DNA of 64,000 bases from Halorhabdus salina. Its GTDB lineage: Archaea > Halobacteriota > Halobacteria > Halobacteriales > Haloarculaceae. How positions within the stretch are numbered: the stretch's first letter is position 1; each line of letters begins with the position of its first letter. Below the pieces are notes generated by a model that was given only the letters and a program-made list of their open reading frames with translations, did not search any database and was not told the DNA's origin. Both the position numbers and the translations under genes were made by a program. The stretch is from positions 124,001 through 188,000 of the forward strand of contig NZ_JACDNP010000004.1 of assembly GCF_013839425.1 (NCBI RefSeq). Direction: 5' to 3'. Shown here piece after piece: positions 42,636 to 51,631 of this stretch.

Positions 42636-43655
42636 TCAGCGGTCAAGCACGAGCACGTGACGATCGAGCGACCGATGGACGCGGCGCTCGAAATGCGCCG
42701 CGACGGTCCAGCCAGCCGCCTCAGCGACGGCCTGCCAGGACCGGTCGCCGACGATAACCGTCCGGGACGCAAGTCGGTGGGCTTCCGCGAGTGCGTCGCC
42801 AACCAGCGCTGCCAGCGTGTCACCAGTGATCTTCGTCTGTCGTCCGTAGGGGGCATCGAAGACGACCGCGTCGACGGCGTCATCCCGGAACGGGAGTCGT
42901 CGCGCGTCGCCTTTGCAGACGGCACACTCGTCGTCGACCAGTGCTGCCAGGTTCTCTCGTGTCCCCGCGGCCATCTTTTCGAGCGCGTCGACGCCGACGG
43001 GCCTGGCACCGACGAGTCCCGCCTCGATCAACAGCCCGCCAGTGCCACACATCGGATCGAGGACGGTCGCGCCAGGCCGAGCCCCAGCGATATTGACTAG
43101 GGCGCGAGCGAGCGTCGGATCCATGCTGCCGGGCTGGAAGAAGGGGCGGTCGGTCGGCGCGCGGTCGGTAAACGTCCGCGGCGGGTCACTGGCGAGCCAC
43201 CCGATCGCACAAACGCCTGGGTCTGCCTCGGACGCGACATTGACAGCAGAGGACTGCTTAACGGACGGGGAGCCGGCGAAGACGACCCGGAGTTCCTGAT
43301 CCGGATCGTCCAGATCGACCGACAGTCCTGCCTCGACCAGTACCGAGCCGAGTTCGCGCTCTGCGGCCTGCGTACTCACGCCGGTCGCCCCGCGGACGTC
43401 ACGGGCGCGGACGGCAACCGATCCTGAGCGGTCGATCGACGCCGATTCGAGGATCTCTCGGGCCGCCGCGATGGTTGGCTCGGCCGTCCCGACGAGGTCG
43501 CTCACGCGGTGGGTGAGCGCCAGGGTCGAGGCCCGCTCAGTGACCGATTGGGCCGTCGCGAGTCCGCCGGCGATCACCGAGACGCCGCTGGCGGCACTGG
43601 CTGCCTCGTAGGCGGCGAAGTCGTCGTCGGTGCCCGCCAGTTCCAGCAGGTACAC
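42636..43655 (-). CDS. tRNA (guanine-10-N2) methyltransferase-like (Trm-G10)
   Basis: A 339-residue protein: an N-terminal THUMP region (about 50-150) followed by a Rossmann-fold methyltransferase. Motif I is VLDPMCGTGGLLIEAGL and the catalytic N-methylase motif is DAPYGRQTKI. Archaeal Trm-G10 dimethylates G10 in tRNA. I prefer the GTG at 43655 (VYLLELAG...), matching the start of homologues; an ATG at 43724 would add a 23-residue Arg-rich leader. Confidence 0.85.
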   Translation of the reverse strand: MYLLELAGTDDDFAAYEAASAASGVSVIAGGLATAQSVTERASTLALTHRVSDLVGTAEPTIAAAREILESASIDRSGSVAVRARDVRGATGVSTQAAERELGSVLVEAGLSVDLDDPDQELRVVFAGSPSVKQSSAVNVASEADPGVCAIGWLASDPPRTFTDRAPTDRPFFQPGSMDPTLARALVNIAGARPGATVLDPMCGTGGLLIEAGLVGARPVGVDALEKMAAGTRENLAALVDDECAVCKGDARRLPFRDDAVDAVVFDAPYGRQTKITGDTLAALVGDALAEAHRLASRTVIVGDRSWQAVAEAAGWTVAAHFERRVHRSLDRHVLVLDR

Positions 43656-43747
43656 GGTGAAACGGTGTTGGCGTCGGCGCTTGGCTCTGGCGGTTCGGTG
43701 CCACCAACGGACGGTGGTAAGCATCGTTGGATCAGCGTGTCACAGAA

Positions 43748-43797
43748 GGCAGTGCAAGATACAGAAAATGGGTTCAACACGAGCGTGTTGCACTGCC
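43748..43797. promoter_or_regulatory. perfect 10-bp inverted repeat upstream of the HIT gene
   Basis: GGCAGTGCAA (43748-43757) and TTGCACTGCC (43788-43797) are exact reverse complements, 30 nt apart. A second pair, AGTCAGT (43798-43804) and ACTGACT (43827-43833), begins at the next base and flanks the expected TATA position of the HIT gene. The two together fill the gap between the divergent trm-G10 and HIT genes. Confidence 0.55.
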
Positions 43798-43837
43798 AGT
43801 CAGTGGAGTTTTGTTTGGTGCAGCGAACTGACTAACT

Positions 43838-44260
43838 ATGTCGGATTGCGTGTTTTGCTCCATCGTTGCCGAGGAATCACCTGCGTATCGCATATATGAG
43901 GACGACCGTTCACTTGCCTTCCTCGATATTGAACCTGCGTCTCGTGGGCATACGCTTATCATTCCGAAGTCGCACTACGAAACTGTCACCGACATGCCTG
44001 AATCCCTCGTCGGGGATATATTCCAAACCGTTCACCACGTTGCTGGTGCGCTTGAATCGGTCTATCAACTCGATGGCTACAACGTCGTCCAGTCCAACGG
44101 CGTCGCTGCAGGCCAAGAGGTCTTCCACGCTCACATTCACATCATCCCTCGATACGAAAATGATACGGTGGCTTTGGGGTGGTGTAGCGAGGCTGCGGAT
44201 GAAACGATGCAACAGGAGATCGCCGACACGGTTCGGGAGGAGTTAGATTCGCGGTCGTGA
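43838..44260 (+). CDS. HIT family hydrolase
   Basis: A 140-residue histidine-triad protein: CVFC near the N-terminus and the triad HAHIHIIPR at 97-105. HIT enzymes hydrolyse or transfer nucleotidyl groups (e.g. AMP-lysine, Ap4A-like). The G+C content is visibly lower than in neighbours, with many A/T third positions. That suggests more recent acquisition or weak codon selection. Its promoter carries paired inverted repeats. Confidence 0.92.
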   Translation: MSDCVFCSIVAEESPAYRIYEDDRSLAFLDIEPASRGHTLIIPKSHYETVTDMPESLVGDIFQTVHHVAGALESVYQLDGYNVVQSNGVAAGQEVFHAHIHIIPRYENDTVALGWCSEAADETMQQEIADTVREELDSRS

Positions 44261-44395
44261 CCAATACGCGCATTCCATCTTGCACGGGAGTCCTGACACG
44301 ACGTGGGTGAGAAGTGTATGCGAATCGTTCTATGACACACTCCTGGATACCCCACGCGTATCCCCAATCCCGGTTGTATAGCCGTGAAATGGCCG

Positions 44396-44416
44396 GCACC
44401 CCGAATATGGGGGTGC
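44396..44416. promoter_or_regulatory. inverted repeat upstream of the tbp promoter
   Basis: GCACCCC (44396-44402) pairs with GGGGTGC (44410-44416) around a 7-nt loop. It lies just before the A/T-rich tbp promoter, and could be a terminator for the HIT transcript or an operator for tbp. Confidence 0.45.
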
Positions 44417-44455
44417 TTATATATCTTAAATACCAACTTTTATAAGACTTAAATA
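44416..44455 (+). promoter_or_regulatory. tbp promoter with several overlapping TATA elements
   Basis: Four TATA-like boxes occur in 40 bp: CTTATATATC (44416-44425), CTTAAATA (44425-44432), CTTTTATAAG (44437-44446) and a second CTTAAATA (44448-44455). The third is centred 32 nt before the tbp ATG and is the likely functional box. The extra boxes may let TBP regulate its own synthesis. Confidence 0.55.
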
Positions 44456-44473
44456 CGATTTATGACGCGAACC

Positions 44474-45034
44474 ATGGCTGATCCCAAGGAAACGATCAAT
44501 ATCGAAAACGTAGTGGCCTCGACGGGCATCGGTCAGGAACTCGATCTCCAGAGCGTGGCGATGGACCTGGAGGGGGCTGACTACGACCCCGAGCAGTTCC
44601 CCGGCCTCGTCTATCGGACTCAGGAACCCAAGTCGGCGGCACTGATCTTCCGCTCGGGCAAGATCGTCTGTACCGGTGCCAAGAGCACCGACGACGTTCA
44701 CCAGAGTCTCCGGATCGTCTTCGACAAGCTCCGAGACCTGGAGATCCAGGTCGACGAGGATCCCGAGATCGTCGTCCAGAACATCGTCACGTCGGCCGAC
44801 CTGGGCCGGAACCTCAACCTCAACGCCATCGCCATCGGGCTTGGCTTAGAGAACATCGAGTACGAACCCGAGCAGTTCCCCGGCCTCGTCTATCGACTCG
44901 ACGACCCCGACGTCGTTGCGCTGCTCTTTGGCTCGGGCAAACTCGTCATCACGGGCGGCAAAGAGCCCGACGACGCCAGGAAAGCCGTCGACAAGATAGT
45001 CTCCCGGCTCGAAGAGCTGGGCCTGCTCGAATAA
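44474..45034 (+). CDS. tbp: TATA-box-binding protein
   Basis: A 186-residue TBP made of two direct repeats. Each has the motif EQFPGLVYR followed by an ALxFxSGKxVxTG strand. It bends TATA DNA to nucleate transcription with TFB, encoded 14.5 kb to the left. I chose the ATG of MADPKETINIENVV, which matches haloarchaeal TBPs; an ATG four codons earlier is possible. Short acidic N-terminus and C-terminal LEELGLLE as usual. Confidence 0.97.
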   Translation: MADPKETINIENVVASTGIGQELDLQSVAMDLEGADYDPEQFPGLVYRTQEPKSAALIFRSGKIVCTGAKSTDDVHQSLRIVFDKLRDLEIQVDEDPEIVVQNIVTSADLGRNLNLNAIAIGLGLENIEYEPEQFPGLVYRLDDPDVVALLFGSGKLVITGGKEPDDARKAVDKIVSRLEELGLLE

Positions 45035-45068
45035 CAACCGACAAGCGGCTCCCCTCCGAAGCGTCGAT

Positions 45069-45521
45069 ATGATCGGCTCGTTCTCTCTCTTTGTGTCCAC
45101 TGCCGAGGCACCCGTCGGGCCAGCTACCGTAAGTTCCGCCCTCCAGACGGGACCGATCGGTGGTGGCCTCGCCGCTGCCATCGGCGTCTTTCTGTCCGTC
45201 GCGGCCTTTTATGCCGTCACCCTTCATCTCGCGGCAACCTTCTTCCTCGGGGATGTCCCCAGCCAGAAGGCCGCCACAGTGGGTCCCGTGCCGGCGATCG
45301 TCTCGATTCTGTTGGGCCGGTGGGGGATCGAGAGCGTCGCGTTCATCTCCCAGGAATTGGGCGTGCTGATCGTCGTCAGCGTGACGCTGCTCACCGACGG
45401 GCTAGCGATCGCGAGGGTGTATGGACTCGACAGACGACCGACGGCGGCACTGACGCTATTGCACTTCGCGTTTGCGACCGCGCTCGGGATATCGCTGGCG
45501 AACCTGTTGGGCTTCATCTGA
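45069..45521 (+). CDS. small membrane protein, haloarchaeal, function unknown
   Basis: A 150-residue hydrophobic protein with four predicted membrane helices (about 30-55, 70-85, 92-112 and 125-148) and a short charged loop (YGLDRRPT). No catalytic motif is visible. It follows tbp by 34 bp on the same strand and could be co-transcribed. I do not recognise a named family with confidence. Confidence 0.7.
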   Translation: MIGSFSLFVSTAEAPVGPATVSSALQTGPIGGGLAAAIGVFLSVAAFYAVTLHLAATFFLGDVPSQKAATVGPVPAIVSILLGRWGIESVAFISQELGVLIVVSVTLLTDGLAIARVYGLDRRPTAALTLLHFAFATALGISLANLLGFI

Positions 45522-45647
45522 CTATCTTGCTAGTTCCTCCCACTACTGTAGTCACGAGATAATCAGTGAGAGATAGGCCCCTGTTTGTGACATTCACGCG
45601 TAGATCGAGCGGTTTATCATTAAACGGTATTGTACTAACTACACACA

Positions 45648-46559
45648 ATGGCAGACGTCGCAATCATCGGAGGCGGGCCGGCCGGCCTGGCCGCCGCCGT
45701 CTACACCGCACGCGCAGATCAGGAAACGCTCATCTTCGACAAAGGGGACGGCACGACCAGAGACGTCGACTGGATGGAGAACGTCTACGGCTTCCCGGAG
45801 GGCGCGAGTGGCCCGGAACTCGTCGAAGCCGGCCAGGAACACGCCACGAAGTTCGGCGCGGAAATCGTCCAAGAGGAGGTCGTCCGCGTCGGCGAAGAAG
45901 GGAAGGGCTACGTCGTCGAAACCGAGGTCGACGAGTACGAGGTCGAAGGCGTCATCCTCGCGACCGGAGCGTCCTACGAGAGTCCCGCAATCACGGACGT
46001 CGACGAGTACGAGGGTGGCGGCGTTTCCTACTGCGTCGAGTGTGACGCCTTCTTCTATCAGGACGCACCCGTCGCGGTCGTCGGGGCGGGCAACTACGCC
46101 GCAAAGGAGGCGATGATGCTGCTGGATTACACCGACGACATCCGGATCCTCACCAACGGTAACGAGGTCGCGATCGACGACGCACTCCTCGAACAACTCG
46201 CCGAGGAAGGCATCGAAATCGTTCGCGAACCGGCCGATCGGATCGTCGGCGACGACGTGGTCGAGGGCGTCGAGCTGAAATCCGGCGACGTGATCGACGT
46301 CGAGGGCGTCTTCGTCGCGCTGGGTGCGGCCGGCGGGACCGACATCGCGGATATGCTCGGAATTGCCCGCGACGGTGACTATCTCGACGTCGACGACGAA
46401 CAGTACACCGGCGTCGATCGCGTCTACGCTGCGGGTGACATCACGGGCGGGCAACGGCAGGTGAATGTCTCCGTCGGCGAGGGAACCACGGCAGCGATCA
46501 ATCTCTTAGAGGACTTCCGGGGCGGCGACTACGTCGACTACAAGAAGATCGAAGCCTGA
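45648..46559 (+). CDS. thioredoxin-reductase-like FAD oxidoreductase
   Basis: A 303-residue flavoprotein of the low-molecular-weight thioredoxin reductase type. FAD motif IIGGGPAGLAAAVYTA is at 6-21, the redox pair CVEC at 129-132, NAD(P) motif VVGAGNYAAKEA at 144-155 and the second FAD contact VYAAGDITGG. Classical TrxB has CATC in this place, so the partner may be thioredoxin, glutaredoxin or another redoxin. The TATA-like run before the gene (around 45615-45632) is A/T-rich compared with the surroundings. Confidence 0.85.
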   Translation: MADVAIIGGGPAGLAAAVYTARADQETLIFDKGDGTTRDVDWMENVYGFPEGASGPELVEAGQEHATKFGAEIVQEEVVRVGEEGKGYVVETEVDEYEVEGVILATGASYESPAITDVDEYEGGGVSYCVECDAFFYQDAPVAVVGAGNYAAKEAMMLLDYTDDIRILTNGNEVAIDDALLEQLAEEGIEIVREPADRIVGDDVVEGVELKSGDVIDVEGVFVALGAAGGTDIADMLGIARDGDYLDVDDEQYTGVDRVYAAGDITGGQRQVNVSVGEGTTAAINLLEDFRGGDYVDYKKIEA

Positions 46560-46656
46560 TCGGCAGATCTCGGGCGACTGGGATGCCGGTTGGTGAACGC
46601 CGGCCGGTTCGACAGACGAACCCCCGATCAAGACGCGATCCAGGCGACGAGAGACG

Positions 46657-46720
46657 GTGGCTGTGGATGAAAGCAGTTATTCGTCGGGACGGGAAACAGG
46701 GGGTAATGATCCACAGTCAC
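46657..46720 (+). promoter_or_regulatory. 12-bp inverted repeat upstream of aspartate kinase
   Basis: GTGGCTGTGGAT (46657-46668) and ATCCACAGTCAC (46709-46720) pair over 12 positions, with one G-T (G-U in RNA). The 40-nt interior includes a TATA-like AGTTATTC. The right arm ends 3 nt before the Shine-Dalgarno run. It may be an mRNA leader hairpin (attenuator-like) or an operator flanking the promoter. Confidence 0.5.
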
Positions 46721-46723
46721 ACG

Positions 46724-46731
46724 GGAGGAGG
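46724..46731 (+). promoter_or_regulatory. strong Shine-Dalgarno site of aspartate kinase
   Basis: GGAGGAGG lies 6 nt before the ATG at 46738. A strong SD is unusual here, where most first genes appear leaderless. It fixes the start codon and implies a leader mRNA. That favours the upstream inverted repeat being transcribed. Confidence 0.6.
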
Positions 46732-46737
46732 ACTCGC

Positions 46738-47916
46738 ATGCGCGTCGTAGTGAAGTTCGGCGGGACCAGCCTCGGAAGCGGCGAGCGTATCGAGCGGGCA
46801 GCCAATTCGATCGCGGAAGTGGTCGAACAGGGCCACGAAGTCGCTATCATCGCGAGCGCGATGGGATCGACCACCGACGACCTGCTCAGCGAGATCGAGT
46901 TCGAGGTCGACGAGGCCGACCGAGCGGAGATTGTCAGTATGGGCGAGCGGACGTCGGTCCGGATGCTCAAGGGAGCGCTTGCGGCCCGCGGAATCGGCGC
47001 GTCGTTCTACGAGCCGGGCGTCGAAGACTGGCCGATCATCACTGACGAGTACGGCGAAGTCGACGTCGAGGAAACCCAGAAGCGCGCCCACGCGCTTGCT
47101 GGCCGGATGAAAGATGACGTCCCCATCATCACCGGGTTCCTGGCGGAAGACCACCACGGAGACGTCACCACGCTCGGTCGCGGCGGCAGCGACACGACTG
47201 CGGTAATGCTCGGCAAATACATGGAGGCCGACGAAGTGATCATCGTCACCGACGTCGAGGGCGTCATGACCGGCGATCCCCGCGTGGTCGAAGGGGCCCG
47301 CAACGTCGGCGAGATCACCGTCGACGAGCTCCGAAACCTCTCTTTCCGGGGAGCCGAAGTCGTCGCCCCCAGCGCACTCGCCTACAAGGGCGGCACGATG
47401 GACGTCCGGGTCGTCCACTACCAGCACGAAAACCTACTCTCTGGCGGCACTTCTATCGAAGGTGAGTTCCAGAAGCTGATCGATCTCCAGGAGAACAAAC
47501 TGTGCTGTGTGACCGTCGCCGGACGGGCGATTCGAAACCAGGCGGGGATCCTTGCCGAACTCTCTTCGGCACTTGCCGAGGAGGGCATCAACGTCGAAGC
47601 AGTGTCCAGTGGCATGGACTCGATCACCTTCTATCTCGACAAGGAAGTTGCCGAAGATGCCGAGGCGATCCTCCACGACGAGGTCGTCGACGACGACATT
47701 CTCTCGAGCATCACGGTCAAACACGAAATTGCCGTCATTCGCGTCACCGGCGGTGAACTCCCGGACGAACCGGGCGTGATCCACCAAGTGATCGACCCCG
47801 TCTCCTCGGCCCACATCAATCTTCTCGACGTCATCACGAGCGCCACCTCGATCGCCGTGTTCGTCCCCTGGGAAGACCGCGAACAGGCACTCAAGCTGAT
47901 CCAGGAAGCGTTCTAA
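46738..47916 (+). CDS. lysC: aspartate kinase
   Basis: A 392-residue enzyme that phosphorylates aspartate, the first step toward lysine, threonine and methionine. The amino-acid-kinase domain starts VVVKFGGTSLGSGERI. TTLGRGGSDTTAVML is the substrate loop, followed by VTDVEGVMTGDPR. Two ACT domains follow (about 265-330 and 335-392), the usual sites for feedback inhibition by amino acids. The start is fixed by a strong SD; an upstream in-frame GTG at 46657 lies inside the inverted repeat and is unlikely. Confidence 0.94.
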   Translation: MRVVVKFGGTSLGSGERIERAANSIAEVVEQGHEVAIIASAMGSTTDDLLSEIEFEVDEADRAEIVSMGERTSVRMLKGALAARGIGASFYEPGVEDWPIITDEYGEVDVEETQKRAHALAGRMKDDVPIITGFLAEDHHGDVTTLGRGGSDTTAVMLGKYMEADEVIIVTDVEGVMTGDPRVVEGARNVGEITVDELRNLSFRGAEVVAPSALAYKGGTMDVRVVHYQHENLLSGGTSIEGEFQKLIDLQENKLCCVTVAGRAIRNQAGILAELSSALAEEGINVEAVSSGMDSITFYLDKEVAEDAEAILHDEVVDDDILSSITVKHEIAVIRVTGGELPDEPGVIHQVIDPVSSAHINLLDVITSATSIAVFVPWEDREQALKLIQEAF

Positions 47917-47961
47917 CTGCGACGCGGGACGATCACTCTGTCAGACGATCGCCAACAACAG

Positions 47962-48621
47962 TCACTGGCCACGGCTGAGTCGGGTTCCGATCCGGCGTGG
48001 CAAGGGAGTGTCCCGGACGGCTTTCAGCACCGCCCCGACGTCGTATTCGACCCGATGTAGATCATACGTCATCGCGTCGAGATCGACGACCGCGTAGGCC
48101 CCGCGCGGATCACTGTCTCGGGGTTGCCCGACGCTGCCCGGGTTCAGGACGAGTCCGTCCCCAAAGTGTTCTCCGTGCTGGACGTGGGTATGACCGAGAA
48201 TCAGCACGTCTTCGTCACCGAGCAAGCCCGGCCCGAACTCCTCGGGATACGTGTAGTGATCGGGATTGTCGGGGTGGCCGTGAACGATTTTCAGCCGGCC
48301 GTCGAACAACTGTCGCTCAGTCGGCAAGGCGGCCAGCCACTCGCGCTGGTCGATCGACAGTTGGTCGCGGGCATACTCCACGCCCGCGGCCGCCATGTCG
48401 TTGAACGCCGGAAACTCACCGGTCGCGACGGCCCGATCGTGGTTCCCCTGAACTGTCGGAATCTCCCGCTCACGGACCCACTCCAGACACTCCGCCGGCC
48501 AGGGACCATACCCCACGACGTCGCCCGCTGAGACGATATGATCGACGTCAGGAAGGTCGGCCGCGACCGCCTCCAGGGCGACCTTGTTCGAATGGATGTC
48601 AGAGATAACGGCGATTTTCAC
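47962..48621 (-). CDS. metallophosphoesterase, YfcE/MJ0936-like
   Basis: A 219-residue calcineurin-like phosphoesterase: VISDIHSN, GDVVGYGPWP, GNHD, VHGHP and GHTHVQHG give the full set of metal ligands. YfcE and MJ0936 relatives are phosphodiesterases of unknown physiological substrate. I prefer the GTG at 48621 (KIAVISDIHSN); a GTG five codons upstream is the alternative. It is convergent with lysC. Confidence 0.88.
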   Translation of the reverse strand: MKIAVISDIHSNKVALEAVAADLPDVDHIVSAGDVVGYGPWPAECLEWVREREIPTVQGNHDRAVATGEFPAFNDMAAAGVEYARDQLSIDQREWLAALPTERQLFDGRLKIVHGHPDNPDHYTYPEEFGPGLLGDEDVLILGHTHVQHGEHFGDGLVLNPGSVGQPRDSDPRGAYAVVDLDAMTYDLHRVEYDVGAVLKAVRDTPLPRRIGTRLSRGQ

Positions 48622-48720
48622 ACACTTCGTTCGCACTCCAGAAAGTTAGAACTGGTCGTTTCGTCTTGCCAACCCAAAACGATCGGGACGGTCGTGCCGT
48701 TTCGCTCACCAGGAACGACC

Positions 48721-49320
48721 TCACTCGTTGACGATCGCCGTCTCGAACTCGCCCGGGGAACCGGCGACACCGGCTGCACAGACCGCGTGTTCGAAGGAAT
48801 GGTCGTACACGTCGCGTGCGGCACCGGCGGCGGTCGTGGCCTCGAGGTCGAAGGCCACTGGCTGGTCACGTTCGTAGGTCGCCACGAGCGTCGGTTCCGT
48901 GACGGCTTCGACCAGCAGTGCGTCCCGGCGAACGATGCCGATTGCCGCCCCGGCTTCTCCGGCAGTCGGATCCTCGTCGTCGATGCCGACGATACCGGCG
49001 ATCCGGGGCGTGTCGTAGTCGTCTTTCTCGAAGTCCAGGGCCTGCAGGGGGTCGGCCAGTGCGTCCCGTGCCGGCACACCGAGCGCGAGTTTCTCGGCGA
49101 TCGGATCGACGTGTGAGCCGTTGCCGATCACGACACCGCGATCGGTCACCTGGACGCAGTTGTACGAGATATAGGGGTTGTCGGTCTCGGGGGCGTCTTC
49201 GGTCGGGGCGACCGTAATCGTCCCATCGCGATCGACGGCCTGGCGATTTGGAAACGAACGGGATGAGACTCGATACGCGCCCACGTCCGGTCCGACGACG
49301 ACGAATCTACCGACATACAT
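48721..49320 (-). CDS. purO: archaeal IMP cyclohydrolase
   Basis: A 199-residue PurO that closes the purine ring (FAICAR to IMP). Archaea that lack the bacterial-type PurH cyclohydrolase domain use it. Typical segments are [29 protein letters not shown] and [13 protein letters not shown]. The ATG at 49320 matches the conserved start; a longer frame adds 21 unrelated residues. It is not linked to purE/purK in this window. Confidence 0.9.
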   Translation of the reverse strand: MYVGRFVVVGPDVGAYRVSSRSFPNRQAVDRDGTITVAPTEDAPETDNPYISYNCVQVTDRGVVIGNGSHVDPIAEKLALGVPARDALADPLQALDFEKDDYDTPRIAGIVGIDDEDPTAGEAGAAIGIVRRDALLVEAVTEPTLVATYERDQPVAFDLEATTAAGAARDVYDHSFEHAVCAAGVAGSPGEFETAIVNE

Positions 49321-49432
49321 AGACGACTCCACCCGTGCATCGTAGAAAGACCGTTCGGTTTCCAGTCGAAACGGGGGCGTCACTCACGCATCGCGAAGCG
49401 AGGGCAGTAGTCCAGCAACGCAAAACAGGGGC

Positions 49433-51631
49433 TCAGTCCAGCAACTCGAGACGCTGCGTGTGGACGATGTCGTCGGCAGCGTGACCCACCATGATATCGA
49501 ATGCGCCGGGTTCGGCAGCCCACTCGCGGTCGACCGTCCAAAAGGCCAGATCGACGTCCTCGATCGTGACGGTTACCGCAGCAGTCTCGCCCGCGTCAAG
49601 GTCGACGGTCTCGAAATCGAGCAACTCCTTGACGGGCCGGGAGCGACTCCCGACCAGATCCCGGACGTAAAACTGAACGACGTCCCGGCCGGCCACGTCG
49701 CCGACGTTCTCGACGGTGACGGTTGCCTCAAGGGTCTCGCCTGACTCGATCGCAGCTGTCGAGAGCGTCAGGTCGGTGTAAGCGAAGTCGGTGTAGCTCT
49801 CGCCGTGGCCGAAGGCAAACAGCGGCTCGTTCGGCGCGTCGATGTACCCCGTGGCGTAGGCGCTCTCGCCATCGTCGCCCGGACGACCAGTCGGCAGTCG
49901 ATCGTGGGCGAGTGGAACCTGACCCACCGAGTACGGGAAGCTCATCGGGAGATGTCCCGCGGGCACGTGCTCGCCGAACAACGTCTCGGCGACGGCCGGT
50001 CCGCCCTCAACCCCGGGATGCCAGACGTCCAGAATCGCCGGGACCGACTCGGCAAGCCAATCGATCGCAAGCGGGCGACCGTTCATCAGCACGGCCACGA
50101 CGGGCGTGTCCGTCTCGACGAGTGCCTCGACCAGTCGTCGCTGCTCGCCGGGCAGGTCGATCTCCGTCCGGCTCGCGGCCTCGCCCGTGATCTCGGCCGT
50201 CTCGCCCACGACGGCGGCGGCCACGTCTGCGTCAGTGGCCGTTTCGACCGCCGCCTCGATAGACTCTTCAGTCACGTCGCCCGGGAGCTCGTAGCCCGGC
50301 GTGAAGGGGACCTCGCGGTCGAGGAACGCTTCGAGGCCGTCCCGGATCGTGATCGCGTCCTCGGGCCGCCCCTCGAAGCTCCAGGCCCCGAGCGTATCCT
50401 CGCCGCTGTCGGCCAGCGCGCCGATCAATGCGACGTCGGCCTCGGGATCGAGTGGGAGCCGGTCGTCCTCGTTTTGGAGGAGGACGAACGACTCGCGGGC
50501 GGCCTCGCGGGCTGCTTGGCGGTGCTTGTCGGCCAGCATCGTTTCGTCGCGTCGCTCCTCGTCAAAGTAGCGGTAGGGGTCCTCGAAGAGGCCCAGCAGG
50601 CCTTTGACGGTCAGGACGCGTCGAACAGCGTCGTCGAGTCGGTCTTCGCTTACCTCGCCGTCGCGGACGAGATCGGGCAGTTCGTCGATCACGACCTCGC
50701 TGGCCATGTCGATCTCCGAGCCGGCCTGGATGGCCTTCCGGGCCGCATCGCGGCGGTTCTCGGCCGTGCCGTGCTGGATCTGCTCGCGGAAGGATGCCCA
50801 GTCAGAGACCAGCACGCCCGAGAAGTCCCACTCGCCCTTGAGGACGTCATTGAGAGGCGATTCGTTGCCGCTGGCGGGGATCCGTTCGTGGACGTTGAAG
50901 GCGTTCATGAGCGACCCGACGCCCGCCTCGACGCTCGCCTCGAACGGCGGGAGGTGGCGCTCGCGCAGGGCCGTCTCGGAGACGTCGACAGTGTTGTACT
51001 CCCGGCCACCCTCGACGGCCCCGTAGGCGGCGAAGTGCTTTGCACAAGCGAGGACTGTGTCGGGATCACTCAGATCGTCGCCCTGGAATCCGCGGACTCG
51101 GGCCCTGGCGAAGGCACTTCCGAGTACCGGACTCTCGCCAGCGCCCTCCATCACGCGCCCCCAGCGCGGGTCACGCGAGACATCGACCATCGGGGCGAAC
51201 GTCCAGTTGTGCCCCGCGGCGGCCGCTTCCGTCGCGGCGATCCGTTCGGCGCGTTCGGCCAGGTCGGGATTCCAGGAGGCCGCCTGAGCCAGCGGGATCG
51301 GGAAAATCGTCTCGTAGCCGTGGATGACATCGAAGCCGATCAACAGCGGGATGCCCAGACGTGACTCCTCGACGGCCAGTTCCTGGAGGTGGCGTTTCGT
51401 CTCAAGATCGGTGGCGTTCAGCAACGAGCCGACCTCGCCGTCGGCGACGGCACTCTCTAGTTCTTCCCCCTCGTCTTCGGTCCCCGTGACGAAGTGAACG
51501 GAGCGCTGATTGAGTTGGCCGGCCTTTTCTTCGAGTGTCATTGTATCCAGTAGCGAGTCGACGTGCGACTGGATCTCGGCCCGACGACCGTCCACAACGT
51601 ACTGGTCGAGCCGACTGTCCGAGAGCGGCAT
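49433..51631 (-). CDS. GH3 family beta-glucosidase
   Basis: A 732-residue glycoside hydrolase of family 3. The N-terminal barrel shows GFDVIHGYETIFPIPLAQ, RDPRWGR (154-160), KHF (199-201) and the nucleophile Asp277 in VLVSDWASF. A five-stranded sandwich domain and a fibronectin-III-like C-terminal domain follow. There is no signal peptide, so it acts in the cytoplasm on imported oligosaccharides, releasing glucose. It is divergent from two GH94 genes. Specificity (beta-1,4, 1,3 or 1,2) cannot be read directly. Confidence 0.92.
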   Translation of the reverse strand: MPLSDSRLDQYVVDGRRAEIQSHVDSLLDTMTLEEKAGQLNQRSVHFVTGTEDEGEELESAVADGEVGSLLNATDLETKRHLQELAVEESRLGIPLLIGFDVIHGYETIFPIPLAQAASWNPDLAERAERIAATEAAAAGHNWTFAPMVDVSRDPRWGRVMEGAGESPVLGSAFARARVRGFQGDDLSDPDTVLACAKHFAAYGAVEGGREYNTVDVSETALRERHLPPFEASVEAGVGSLMNAFNVHERIPASGNESPLNDVLKGEWDFSGVLVSDWASFREQIQHGTAENRRDAARKAIQAGSEIDMASEVVIDELPDLVRDGEVSEDRLDDAVRRVLTVKGLLGLFEDPYRYFDEERRDETMLADKHRQAAREAARESFVLLQNEDDRLPLDPEADVALIGALADSGEDTLGAWSFEGRPEDAITIRDGLEAFLDREVPFTPGYELPGDVTEESIEAAVETATDADVAAAVVGETAEITGEAASRTEIDLPGEQRRLVEALVETDTPVVAVLMNGRPLAIDWLAESVPAILDVWHPGVEGGPAVAETLFGEHVPAGHLPMSFPYSVGQVPLAHDRLPTGRPGDDGESAYATGYIDAPNEPLFAFGHGESYTDFAYTDLTLSTAAIESGETLEATVTVENVGDVAGRDVVQFYVRDLVGSRSRPVKELLDFETVDLDAGETAAVTVTIEDVDLAFWTVDREWAAEPGAFDIMVGHAADDIVHTQRLELLD

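Noticed and set aside
49805-51364. 519-codon plus-strand frame inside the GH3 gene
   Set aside because: Antisense shadow of a complete GH3 enzyme with all catalytic motifs; long antisense frames are expected in high-G+C DNA.
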